Shown: positions 1 to 6,992, counted from the stretch's first letter. The stretch: DNA of 6,992 nucleotides from Bacteroidales bacterium H4 (GCA_001701165.1 DAAP01000053.1:1-6992), one strand, 5' to 3'. Program-made: numbers and translations. The notes: a model not told the origin generated them from the sequence alone.

Positions 1-667
1 TTTTTGATGCGGTTGCCCTGGGCCCGATGCACAAAACAATATGCTTTTGGCCGGAAGATGTTATCAGTCTTGATACACCCTTTAGGCTCACGGATCCGAT
101 GTCTAAGATGTTGGAGAATACGTGTATTGCGCATGGTTGCTCAACATTGATTTCTGTGATGCAATTGCCGGTCTCGGCGTTATCAGATGGCAGATATTTG
201 GCCGTTTCTGCTATACATACGTCTTCGTTCCCCAACGTCTGGCGAATGTGTAGAATGGCACGGCTTCTGGCTATATCTGATGGCTCCTCCAGCGTAATTT
301 TGTGTAGCTTGTCTGAAATGCCTTTCTTCTGAAGAATATCGATTATAGCCAATGTGCCGATGCCTTGGCCACACCCCCAATCGAAAATCTCGAACCCATC
401 AGAAAGCATATCAAATGGGAATTCCTTGTCGTCTAAGGCTCGTAGGACTTTTTTGTAATGCATGATACCATAGGCCGCCATATATGCGCAGCATTGCTCT
501 TCTGTCTCTAATACGGCCTTGCCATGGTCAAGATCCCTACCATTGTCGTCGGTGTAGATATATGGCTGCTGTTTATATCTGCATGATAGTATGTGACTCC
601 TCGAAATCTTGACGATGTCAGATATCTTCAGATTCTGTTTGCTTAGGATGTCATCGTTGTAGCTCAT
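1..667 (-). CDS. Class I SAM-dependent methyltransferase, N-terminal 222 residues (gene runs off the left edge)
   Basis: I translated the minus strand by hand from the ATG at 667-665. The frame stays open for 222 codons to the window edge, so the C-terminus is missing. An in-frame TGA at 685-683 makes this the first possible ATG. Residues 92-102 (FEIFDWGCGQG) form a typical motif I, the glycine-rich SAM-binding loop after the first beta strand. The acidic pair E127/E128 in KITLEEPS sits where motif II normally binds the SAM ribose. Residues 180-215 (AIHVFSNILDI, then HIVLCIGP) look like the later beta strands of the Rossmann fold. The ATG overlaps the stop of the DUF1848 gene as ATGA, which implies coupled translation. 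The DNA is AT-rich, like DUF1848 and unlike mnmE. The fold assignment is fairly safe; the substrate (RNA, DNA, protein or small molecule) cannot be read from this part. The layout loosely recalls Rsm22-type methyltransferases, but that is only an impression. Confidence 0.85.
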   Translation of the reverse strand, partial: MSYNDDILSKQNLKISDIVKISRSHILSCRYKQQPYIYTDDNGRDLDHGKAVLETEEQCCAYMAAYGIMHYKKVLRALDDKEFPFDMLSDGFEIFDWGCGQGIGTLAIIDILQKKGISDKLHKITLEEPSDIARSRAILHIRQTLGNEDVCIAETAKYLPSDNAETGNCITEINVEQPCAIHVFSNILDIGSVSLKGVSRLITSSGQKHIVLCIGPRATASK

Positions 668-1734
668 ATCCCGGTTATTGTATCAGACAATGGGTCGGCT
701 TTGTGCCGATTATAATTTTGTGCGGCGGCTTGTTTGCTTGTGTTTGCATAGCAATATTCACACATATGGATGCATGTGTTGTATTGCCCGATGTCTTTGC
801 TTTTCATACAGCCGCAGGCGAGCCTTTGCCCTTTGTCTTGATTATCTTTCTTTATTAAGATATATCTGCCGTCTAGGGTAGGTATGGCATTTTGTGGAAT
901 TAGCTCTGAGTGCTGAAATAGGCTGGTAGTAGGGTCTATGATTTCGGCGTTGAAATAGTCGAGTAGTTCGGTTGAATCCGGGCATAGTCGTAATATCAGA
1001 GAATCATCTATGCAGTGGTTGTGTTGTATTCCGGTTAGGTCGGCCGTCTCTCCGCAGGTGGCGAGATCAAGATTCCAGCCTTTTCCTGCGTTGACTGAAA
1101 CGAGACGTTGGGCAAAAACTTCCATTTGGTCTTTTGTCCAATCCGTATATTTTATGCCGCCCTTGATTAGATTGTTGCGAACTTTTGCATATGTTTCAAT
1201 GTCTGCAAAGCTAAAGACAAGTTTGTTTGTGTAGCCCTGCAGTTGGTCTCCTATATTACAGATTTTATCTAAGAGGTTATCTATATTGATTTTATCTGTT
1301 AGTATCAATGGATCAAAACGCCATATAACGGCATCCTTGCCAAGTTTTTCTGAAAGCTTCTTGAATGTGTCAATTCGTTCGTTAATAGGAGGAACGCCTA
1401 ATTCAAGTCGTTCGTCCTCGTAATCATTTAAAGAATATTGAATATAACAGCCAATTCTAAGGTCTTTTAGTGTGTCTAAATGAGCAAGTAGTGGTTTTGG
1501 ATTTTTTGACCAAAAGACAATGAAGCGCGTATCTGCATATCCGATATAGCTCTTGACGCCATTAAAGGGATTAATCCATGCGGAATATCCCTTATTTAGC
1601 CGGTAAAAAAACCAGTCAGAGTAAAATGCCGGAATATCAGTGCTTCGGCTTGCGGAAACAACAACAGGGAAGGTCGCTAAGGCAATTTCTCCGTTGTCAA
1701 GTGTGATAGGCCGTTTGTTTGATCCTGAGCGCAT
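664..1734 (-). CDS. DUF1848 family protein with C-terminal radical-SAM-like cysteine cluster
   Basis: A 356-residue protein matching the DUF1848 family (function unknown). Family-like signatures are VVSASRSTDIPAFYSDWF near residues 25-42, FWSKNPKPL at 74-82 and VIWRFDPLILTDKI at 136-149. The C-terminus carries C307-x-C309, then C321-x3-C325-x2-C328 with a tyrosine before the last cysteine. That is the spacing that binds the [4Fe-4S] cluster in radical SAM enzymes, where it is normally N-terminal; the family is described as having this similarity. A redox or SAM-dependent role is therefore plausible but inferred. No signal peptide or membrane segment is visible, so it is probably cytoplasmic. 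The ATG at 1734 is the only suitable start and lies 22 bases after the mnmE stop. No promoter was seen in that gap, so transcription may come from mnmE. Its stop overlaps the methyltransferase start as ATGA. The gene is markedly AT-rich compared with mnmE, which suggests horizontal acquisition. Confidence 0.9.
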   Translation of the reverse strand: MRSGSNKRPITLDNGEIALATFPVVVSASRSTDIPAFYSDWFFYRLNKGYSAWINPFNGVKSYIGYADTRFIVFWSKNPKPLLAHLDTLKDLRIGCYIQYSLNDYEDERLELGVPPINERIDTFKKLSEKLGKDAVIWRFDPLILTDKINIDNLLDKICNIGDQLQGYTNKLVFSFADIETYAKVRNNLIKGGIKYTDWTKDQMEVFAQRLVSVNAGKGWNLDLATCGETADLTGIQHNHCIDDSLILRLCPDSTELLDYFNAEIIDPTTSLFQHSELIPQNAIPTLDGRYILIKKDNQDKGQRLACGCMKSKDIGQYNTCIHMCEYCYANTSKQAAAQNYNRHKADPLSDTITGI

Positions 1735-1756
1735 GGATTGTCGTGTTGTCGGGTGG

Positions 1757-3154
1757 TTATTTTCCGATGCAAAAGCGGGAGAAGATGGTGTTGAGGACCT
1801 CTTGGGAGGATATGCGGCCGGTGACGGCGGCGAGTGCTTCGATGCAGTCGCGCAGGGCGAAGGCGGCTATGTCGAGGGTGGCGTCTGTGGTGAGCGCTTC
1901 GTCGACGCGTCGGGCGGCGGCGAGTGCTTCGGCCAGGGCTTGGCGCTGCCGGATATTGGAAATCATAATGTCGGGGGCGCTGTCGGCGACTTCTTTGGCA
2001 TAGTGTTCCAGTTCTTCGTATATGGGGCTGATGCCGTTGTCGGTGATGGTATTGACGGCCACGATGTCAATGCCGTCGGGTAGGGGGTCAAGCAGTGCTT
2101 TTACGCAGTATTTGGCATCGCAGATGTCGTCTTTGCTGACTACCAGAACGGTATAAGCCGAGGGGTTGGCCCGGCGTCGCAGCCGGGTGAGGCTGACGGC
2201 GTGGCGTCGTGCGTCTTCATTGCTGTCGGCGGGGCATAGTACGAGGGCGATGTCTGCTTTGCGCAGGGCTTCTGTGGCGCGGTCGATGCCGATGGCTTCT
2301 ATGGTATCGGCTTGAGCGCGGTCGCGTATGCCGGCTGTGTCTTGCAGTCGGAAGGTGTAGGCGCCTACGGTGATGGTGTCTTCGATGATGTCTCGGGTGG
2401 TGCCGTGGATGTCGCTGACGATGGCGCGCTGGTCGCCTACGAGGGCGTTGAGTAGTGATGATTTGCCCGCGTTGGTGGCTCCGGCAATGGCTACTGTGAA
2501 GCCTTCGCGTATGGCGTTGCCGGCGTTGTAGCTGTCGTGTAGCTGTTGTATATGGTTGATTATCTGTGTGATTGTGTCTTTAAGGTGTTTGCGTGAGGCA
2601 AATTCGACGTCTTCTTCCGAGAAGTCGAGTTCGAGTTCGAGTAGGGCGTCCAGGTCTACAAGTTTGGCACGCAATTGGTCGAGACGTTGCGATATTCCGC
2701 CGCGCATTTGCTTGACGGCGAGATCGTGTGCGGCTTTGGAGCGCGAGGCGATGAGGTCGGCGACGGCTTCGGCTTGTGCCAGGTCGAGGTTGCCGGCGGC
2801 GAATGCTCGGCGCGTGTATTCGCCCGGTTCGGCAAGTCGTGCGCCGGAGGCGATAAGTGTCTCGATAAGACGGCGTTGGACGTATGCCGATCCGTGTACC
2901 GAGATTTCGACGGTGTCTTCGCCCGTGTACGAGCGCGGTGCACGCATGACCGTGGCCAGCGCCTGATCCAGTGTGGATCCGTCGGTGTCGATGATGTCGC
3001 CCAGGTGTGCTGTGTGTGAGGCGACTTGTGCGAGGCGTCGGCCGCGCCAAATGCTGTCAACGATGGTTATGGCTTGCGGTCCGCTGACGCGGGCCACGGC
3101 GATGCCGCCCACTCCGGGGGCGGTGGATATGGCGCATATTGTGTCTGTGTTCAT
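1757..3154 (-). CDS. mnmE: tRNA uridine-5-carboxymethylaminomethyl modification GTPase MnmE
   Basis: MnmE works with MnmG to install the (carboxymethyl)aminomethyl group on the wobble uridine of certain tRNAs, using a folate-derived one-carbon unit and GTP hydrolysis. From the ATG at 3154 the protein is 465 residues, the usual length. The N-terminal folate-binding domain includes EPGEYTRRAFAAGNLDLAQAEA (start near residue 109). The G domain has G1 GATNAGKS (225-232), G2 GTTRD (251-255) and G3 DTAG (272-275). The protein ends in FCIGK, with the conserved cysteine at 462. The G4 motif reads SKDD (340-343) where NKxD is expected. An ATG at 3208 would add 18 residues rich in Ala and His and overlap the nuclease gene by 19 bases; I prefer 3154 because MNTDTICAIS aligns with the family N-terminus. 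The gene is GC-rich and follows the nuclease gene closely. Confidence 0.96.
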   Translation of the reverse strand: MNTDTICAISTAPGVGGIAVARVSGPQAITIVDSIWRGRRLAQVASHTAHLGDIIDTDGSTLDQALATVMRAPRSYTGEDTVEISVHGSAYVQRRLIETLIASGARLAEPGEYTRRAFAAGNLDLAQAEAVADLIASRSKAAHDLAVKQMRGGISQRLDQLRAKLVDLDALLELELDFSEEDVEFASRKHLKDTITQIINHIQQLHDSYNAGNAIREGFTVAIAGATNAGKSSLLNALVGDQRAIVSDIHGTTRDIIEDTITVGAYTFRLQDTAGIRDRAQADTIEAIGIDRATEALRKADIALVLCPADSNEDARRHAVSLTRLRRRANPSAYTVLVVSKDDICDAKYCVKALLDPLPDGIDIVAVNTITDNGISPIYEELEHYAKEVADSAPDIMISNIRQRQALAEALAAARRVDEALTTDATLDIAAFALRDCIEALAAVTGRISSQEVLNTIFSRFCIGK

Positions 3155-3189
3155 TGGCGTGTCGTGGGCGTCATGGTGCGCAGCGGCGT

Positions 3190-4041
3190 TCAGCGGCGTC
3201 GTTGCCATTGGTTGAAATTGTTTTGTTCTTCCACTTGAGCCTCGATGTCATCGGGTAGTGCGGCAAAGAAGTCCATGCCGGTGATGCGTTCGACTTCGTC
3301 TATGGATGTGGCTGCAGTCTGCATTCCGCCCGGTTGTACGAGGTTGGACATGACGAAGGCGATGCCTCGCGGAGGGTCGGCATAAGGGGCGAGTATGACC
3401 TTGAAAAAGCGCTTGGGTACAGCGACTTTGGTCGTGCCTATGGTTTCGGTAATCTTGTCCGTGAGTATGGGGCCGCAGATGACTATGAGTGCGCTGTCGC
3501 GTGCCGCCCATCGGCGAGTGGCTTCTTCGAGCTTGCGCCATGGCCCGGTGTTGAGGTGCTGTGACTGAGGGCAGATGTTGGTGAGCAGGAAGCATGCGTC
3601 CATGGCTTGGGACGACCATTTCATATCGGCGGCCGGAGCCATGTGTCCGCGATCGTATCCGCTGCGGCGGTAGTCTTCGGGTGTTGCGCATCCGGCAACG
3701 GACTCGTCGGCGCGGAAGTTGTTGGTGCGTTTGTATGGACCGTCAACATGGTTGCGCGTAAGTTCCCATGCTACGTAATTGGGTATGTGTTTGTCTGAGT
3801 TGAAGTTGACGGTAAATCCGGGGTATCTGACGGTCGTTCCGGTTTGGGATGGCGGTATGGCGACGTCCAGCAGTGCGTTTTTGTCAACGATTCCGATTGT
3901 GTCTGCCTTGGCGGTATTGTCCGTTCGGCAGGACTGCCACCATGTGATGGTAGCGCCCACGAATACGAGTGCGTACAGCAGCCATTGTATTCCCGGAATT
4001 TGGCGGCGGTTTTTTTTGCCGCGCTTTCGGCGTCGTGTCAT
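3190..4041 (-). CDS. Membrane-anchored DNA/RNA non-specific endonuclease (Serratia-nuclease/NUC1 family)
   Basis: A 283-residue protein. Residues 1-17 are strongly basic (MTRRRKRGKKNRR), followed by one hydrophobic segment at about 18-36, and then the nuclease domain. This suggests an inner-membrane anchor with the catalytic domain outside the cytoplasm. C38 follows the segment, but WQSC is a poor lipobox. The family signature DRGH is at 130-133, with H133 as the expected general base. N164 (HLNTGPW) and E172 (WRKLEE) fall at the spacing of the Mg-binding Asn and the nearby Glu in Serratia nuclease. The core therefore looks catalytically complete, and it should cleave DNA and RNA without sequence preference using a divalent metal. 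Nutrient scavenging or degradation of incoming nucleic acid is a guess. The start at 4041 overlaps the truA stop as ATGA, indicating translational coupling. The frame is open upstream to 4299, but that part is truA read in another frame. Confidence 0.93.
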   Translation of the reverse strand: MTRRRKRGKKNRRQIPGIQWLLYALVFVGATITWWQSCRTDNTAKADTIGIVDKNALLDVAIPPSQTGTTVRYPGFTVNFNSDKHIPNYVAWELTRNHVDGPYKRTNNFRADESVAGCATPEDYRRSGYDRGHMAPAADMKWSSQAMDACFLLTNICPQSQHLNTGPWRKLEEATRRWAARDSALIVICGPILTDKITETIGTTKVAVPKRFFKVILAPYADPPRGIAFVMSNLVQPGGMQTAATSIDEVERITGMDFFAALPDDIEAQVEEQNNFNQWQRRR

Positions 4042-4805
4042 ATTTGTATTGTCTGATAATATGGGTATTCGATGTCCCAAAGGTACAGGGCGTGCGCGGG
4101 CATCGATGTGCCGGCGGCGCTGCGGTCCATGGCGGCTATGACTTCGGCCACGTGTTCGGGGGCGTGCTTGTGGCGTCCGACGTCTACAAGGGTGCCGGTG
4201 ACGGCACGCACCATGTTGCGCAGAAAGCGGTCGGCGCGTATTTCCAGAAACCAGGCGGTCGGACCTTGCCGAACCATGCGACATACTGTGACATCGCAAA
4301 TGTTGGTCTTGGTGTCTGTGTGTAGTTTTGAGAATGATGTGAAGTCTTTTCGCCCGATCACAAGGGCGGCGCCTTGGTTCATGGCCTCAAAGTCCAAGTC
4401 GGCGGGCGCATGCCACGACAGATTGCGTATAAAAGGGTTCTCGGCCGTGTGCATCATGTACCGGTAGGTGCGGGCGGTGGCATCGAAGCGTGCGTGTGCA
4501 TCGGCGTGTACTGCGGTGATGGCGTGTATGGCTATGGACGGGCGGCATATTCCGCTCAGCGATCCGTGCAGGCGGCGCATGGCTGCCGTGTCTCGTGCAA
4601 AGTCATCGGGGATGTCCGCATGTGCCACCATGGTGCGTGCGTGCACGCCCGTGTCTGTGCGTCCGGCACCGGTCACTTTTACGTGCGTGTGCAGTACCAT
4701 CTCTAAGGCCTGCTCGAGTGTCTCTTGGACGCTGGGGCGGTCGGGCTGGATTTGCCATCCGTTGAATGGCTTTCCATCGTATGACAATTGCAGAAATACT
4801 CGCAC
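4038..4805 (-). CDS. truA: tRNA pseudouridine(38-40) synthase TruA
   Basis: TruA converts uridines 38, 39 and 40 in the tRNA anticodon arm to pseudouridine. I place the start at the GTG at 4805 (255 residues), because MRVFLQLSYDG then begins exactly where TruA proteins usually begin. The same frame opens at a TTG at 4847, which would add 14 residues without family resemblance; no in-frame ATG is available in between. With the GTG start, GRTDTGVHA lies at 48-56 and contains the catalytic Asp D51. ARTYRY at about 112-116 carries the conserved active-site Tyr, DFTSFSK is at 154-160, and FLRNMVRAVTGTLVDVG at 194-210 is the conserved C-terminal motif. The gene starts 90 bases after the speA stop, with neither a clear promoter nor a terminator hairpin in the gap, and its TGA overlaps the start of the nuclease gene. 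Function is secure; the start is less so. Confidence 0.95.
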   Translation of the reverse strand: MRVFLQLSYDGKPFNGWQIQPDRPSVQETLEQALEMVLHTHVKVTGAGRTDTGVHARTMVAHADIPDDFARDTAAMRRLHGSLSGICRPSIAIHAITAVHADAHARFDATARTYRYMMHTAENPFIRNLSWHAPADLDFEAMNQGAALVIGRKDFTSFSKLHTDTKTNICDVTVCRMVRQGPTAWFLEIRADRFLRNMVRAVTGTLVDVGRHKHAPEHVAEVIAAMDRSAAGTSMPAHALYLWDIEYPYYQTIQI

Positions 4806-4895
4806 GGGTGTATTCTCTTGGTGTTTGAACGTTGGATGTCGGTGCAATTTTTGTCGCTCTTGCAGCAGCCTTGCCCGGTCTTTAATAGGCGTGAT

Positions 4896-6800
4896 TCAGT
4901 CTTTTTCGAGGTATGTGTATCCGTATAGCCCCGAGCGGTAGGTGGAGATGAAATTGCGGCCTTCCTCGGCGGTGATGGCGCCGCTTTTGACGGATGCAGA
5001 TACCCAGGACTCGACGTTGCGCACCAGTTTTTTGGCCGAGAATTGCACGTAGTCGAGGACTTCGGCCACGGTTTCGCCATCGATTATGCGGTCGATATCG
5101 TAGTGGTCGGGATAGACGTTGATGTGTACGGCGTTGGTGTCGCCGAAGAGGTTGTGCATATCGCCCAGGATTTCCTGATAGGCGCCCACGAGGAATACGC
5201 CGAGGTAGTATTTTTCGCCTTGCTTGATGGCGTGTACCGGTAGGGCACACGACGGGTCGTGCAGGGTAATGAAATTGGCTATTTTGCCATCGCTGTCGCA
5301 GGTGATGTCTTGTATTGTGCAGGTTTTGCCGGGTTTTTGGTCAAGGTGCTGGATGGGCATGATGGGGAACACCTGGTCGATGGCCCACGAGTCGGGCAGC
5401 GATTGGAATAGCGAGAAATTACAGAAGTACTTATCGGGTAGCATCTTGGCGATGCCTCGCAGTTCCTCCGGCGTGTGTTTCATACTTGCAGCCATCTCGC
5501 CCACTTCGCGTGCGATGCTCCAGAATAGTTTTTCGACTTGGGCGCGTGTTTTCAGGTCCAGCACGCCCAGTGAGAAGCGGTCGAGGGCCTCCTCGCGTAT
5601 TTGCAGTGCGTCGTGCCATGATTCGTACAGTGATGGGCCGTTGAGCTTGTCCCAGATGTCGTATAGCTCTTTGGCCAGTTCGTGTGCGTCTTCGGGCAGG
5701 GTTTCGTCATCGTCCCATACGGGGAGGTTGGTGGTTTCGAGCACTTCGAATATCAGTATCGAGTGGTGCGCCGTGAGTGAGCGTCCGCTCTCGGTGATGA
5801 TGTTGGGCTGCTTGAGATGGTTTTTTTCGCACACGTCCACCAGGGCACTCACCGAGTCATTGGCGTACTCTTGTATGGAATAGTTCATCGAGCTTTCGCT
5901 GGAGGCCGAGCGGGTGCCGTCGTAATCGACGCCCAGTCCGCCTCCTATGTCCACGAAGTCTATGTCGAATCCGGCTTGCGACAGCTGGACATAGAACTGT
6001 GTGGCTTCGCGCAAGGCGTTTTTGATGCGTCGTATTTTGGTAATTTGGCTGCCTATATGGAAGTGTATCAGCTTGAGGCAGTCTTTCATGTCGCGTTCTT
6101 CGAGTATGCCCAGGGCTTCGAGTAGTTCGGATGAATTGAGCCCGAATTTGCTTTGGTCGCCGCCACTCTCGGCCCATTTGCCTGAGCCGGCGCTGGAGAG
6201 TTTGATGCGTATGCCGATATTGGGGCGTACACCGAGGCGTTCGGACATTTCGGCGATAAGTCGCAGCTCGTTCAGTTTTTCCACCACCAGGTATATGCGG
6301 CGTCCCATTTTTTGGGCCAGCAGTGCCAATTCGATATAGCTTTCGTCCTTGTATCCGTTGCAGATTACCAGGGCGTTGGCATTGGTGTTGGTGGCCAGTA
6401 CCGCGTGCAGCTCCGGCTTGGAACCGGCTTCGAGACCGATGTTGAATTTGGTGCCATAGCACACAATTTCTTCCACGACTTGGCGCATCTGATTTACCTT
6501 AATGGGGTAGATCATATAGTTTTGCGCCGTGTATCCGTAGCGAGAGGCAGCTTCGCGGAAGCAGTTCGAAATCTTTTCGATGCGGTTGTCCAGGATATCC
6601 GGGAAGCGCAGTAGTATGGGCGATGCCAAGTCGCGTTCCTGTAGACGGTCCATAAGTTCTTTAAGATCTACCGGAAAGTCTCCCGGGCGCGGCGTTACGG
6701 TTACGTTGCCTTTGTCGTTGATGTCGAAATAGTTGCGACCCCAGCCGCGTATGTTGTACAGTTCGGCGCTGTCATCGACGCGCCATTTACGCATGGGCAT
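4896..6800 (-). CDS. speA: Biosynthetic arginine decarboxylase
   Basis: This PLP-dependent enzyme decarboxylates arginine to agmatine, the first step of the agmatine route to putrescine and other polyamines. The protein has 634 residues, normal for the large SpeA-type arginine decarboxylases. K101 in YPIKVNQ is the lysine expected to bind PLP. HFHIGSQ (246-252), the glycine-rich loop GGGLGVDYDGT (286-296) and ESGR (337-340) are cofactor-binding elements of the alanine-racemase-like barrel. C501-D502 in ITCDSDGKI is the catalytic cysteine region contributed by the partner subunit, and GAYQEILG (539-546) supplies the conserved aromatic near PLP. All key residues are present. Two ATGs are possible, at 6800 and 6794. 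The second gives MRKWRVDDSAELYNIRGWG, which resembles the usual Bacteroidales N-terminus, so the true start may be 6794. A good Bacteroidota-type promoter lies about 100 bases upstream, making speA the probable first gene of the minus-strand cluster. Confidence 0.97.
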   Translation of the reverse strand: MPMRKWRVDDSAELYNIRGWGRNYFDINDKGNVTVTPRPGDFPVDLKELMDRLQERDLASPILLRFPDILDNRIEKISNCFREAASRYGYTAQNYMIYPIKVNQMRQVVEEIVCYGTKFNIGLEAGSKPELHAVLATNTNANALVICNGYKDESYIELALLAQKMGRRIYLVVEKLNELRLIAEMSERLGVRPNIGIRIKLSSAGSGKWAESGGDQSKFGLNSSELLEALGILEERDMKDCLKLIHFHIGSQITKIRRIKNALREATQFYVQLSQAGFDIDFVDIGGGLGVDYDGTRSASSESSMNYSIQEYANDSVSALVDVCEKNHLKQPNIITESGRSLTAHHSILIFEVLETTNLPVWDDDETLPEDAHELAKELYDIWDKLNGPSLYESWHDALQIREEALDRFSLGVLDLKTRAQVEKLFWSIAREVGEMAASMKHTPEELRGIAKMLPDKYFCNFSLFQSLPDSWAIDQVFPIMPIQHLDQKPGKTCTIQDITCDSDGKIANFITLHDPSCALPVHAIKQGEKYYLGVFLVGAYQEILGDMHNLFGDTNAVHINVYPDHYDIDRIIDGETVAEVLDYVQFSAKKLVRNVESWVSASVKSGAITAEEGRNFISTYRSGLYGYTYLEKD

Positions 6801-6900
6801 ATTCGTAGTCTCGTGTTAGGGTGGATGGTGTGTAATGAAGATAACGCGAAAGCCCAAGGCGTGACCGTCGGTACCGCGGAACACCTCGCGCTTATCAGTG

Positions 6901-6930
6901 CAAATTTACATAAAAAAAACGAGATGCAAG
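6901..6930 (-). promoter_or_regulatory. Probable Bacteroidota-type promoter for speA
   Basis: Read on the minus strand, TAAATTTG (plus 6901-6908) is an exact match to the -7 consensus TAnnTTTG. CTTG (plus 6927-6930) is a three-of-four match to the -33 TTTG element, with an 18-base spacer containing a T tract. The AT-rich block at about 6947-6960 lies just upstream of the -33 element. Transcription would begin near 6893-6895, leaving an untranslated leader of roughly 95 bases before the speA ATG. I saw no strong hairpin, riboswitch or attenuator in that leader (6801-6893). Confidence 0.6.
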
Positions 6931-6944
6931 CCGGTTCGTTGCAT
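6924..6944. promoter_or_regulatory. Inverted repeat overlapping the -33 element, possible operator
   Basis: ATGCAA (6924-6929) and TTGCAT (6939-6944) form a perfect 6-base inverted repeat around a 9-base spacer. One arm covers the -33 element of the proposed speA promoter. This is the size and position expected for a dimeric regulator site, but a 6-base repeat in a 190-base region could also arise by chance. Confidence 0.3.
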
Positions 6945-6992
6945 GGCATAATATATAAATGTGTAAAAACGCAATATTGTCCTAAATAAATT

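Noticed and set aside
24..36. Partial likeness between ccgatgcacaaaa here and ccgatgcaaaa at 1764-1774 (mnmE 3' end), as a possible second att copy
   Set aside because: The match is short, needs a gap and lies inside the methyltransferase coding sequence, so chance is the simpler explanation.
27..332. 101-codon plus-strand open frame near the left edge
   Set aside because: It is antisense to the methyltransferase gene, whose motif I and coupled start make the minus-strand reading convincing.
677..691. Small inverted repeat ATTGT-N5-ACAAT near the end of the DUF1848 gene
   Set aside because: The stem has only five mostly A-T pairs, lies inside coding sequence and has no T tract, so it is not a terminator.
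2556..3050. Several long open frames on both strands across mnmE
   Set aside because: They are shadows of GC-rich mnmE codons. Their products are low-complexity and rich in Arg, Ser, Pro or Gly, and match no known family.
4042..4299. 86-residue N-terminal extension of the nuclease
   Set aside because: It lies wholly inside truA in another frame and is an Arg/His-rich artefact. The ATG at 4041 with the ATGA overlap and basic-plus-hydrophobic N-terminus is clearly the better start.
6701..6949. 82-codon minus-strand open frame spanning the speA start
   Set aside because: It begins upstream of the proposed promoter, runs into speA out of frame, and has no recognisable features.
6935..6963. Possible divergent plus-strand promoter (TTCG, then TAAATGTG)
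   Set aside because: One mismatch in the -7 element, a weak -33 element and a short spacer, and no gene start is visible before the window ends.

Overview
The window looks like a stretch of Bacteroidota chromosome, most likely Bacteroidales. I base this on the style of the SpeA, TruA and MnmE proteins, the GATNAGKS form of the MnmE P-loop, the lack of clear Shine-Dalgarno sequences, and a good match to the Bacteroides-type promoter (TAnnTTTG at -7, a TTG element at -33). Family-level placement is not possible from the sequence alone. All credible genes lie on the minus strand, so the window reads biologically from right to left.

Layout, in transcription order: an upstream region with a probable promoter and a small dyad (about 6801-6992); speA, biosynthetic arginine decarboxylase (4896-6800); truA, tRNA pseudouridine synthase (ending at 4038); a membrane-anchored DNA/RNA non-specific endonuclease (3190-4041) that overlaps truA by ATGA; mnmE, the tRNA wobble-uridine modification GTPase (1757-3154); a DUF1848 protein with a C-terminal radical-SAM-like cysteine motif (664-1734); and the first 222 residues of a class I SAM-dependent methyltransferase (start at 667, running off the left edge), which again overlaps its upstream neighbour by ATGA. 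No convincing terminator was seen between any of these genes, so they may be partly co-transcribed.

The window has two compositional halves. From speA to mnmE the DNA is GC-rich and the genes are housekeeping: polyamine synthesis, two tRNA-modification enzymes and a nuclease. Just past the mnmE stop codon the DNA becomes clearly AT-rich, and the last two genes are accessory in character. This pair, DUF1848 plus methyltransferase, is the most interesting content. Both proteins have features that suggest use of S-adenosylmethionine, they appear translationally coupled, and they sit against the 3' end of mnmE, a gene whose 3' end is a known integration site for genomic islands in other bacteria. 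No integrase, transposase, CRISPR array, tRNA or rRNA was found.
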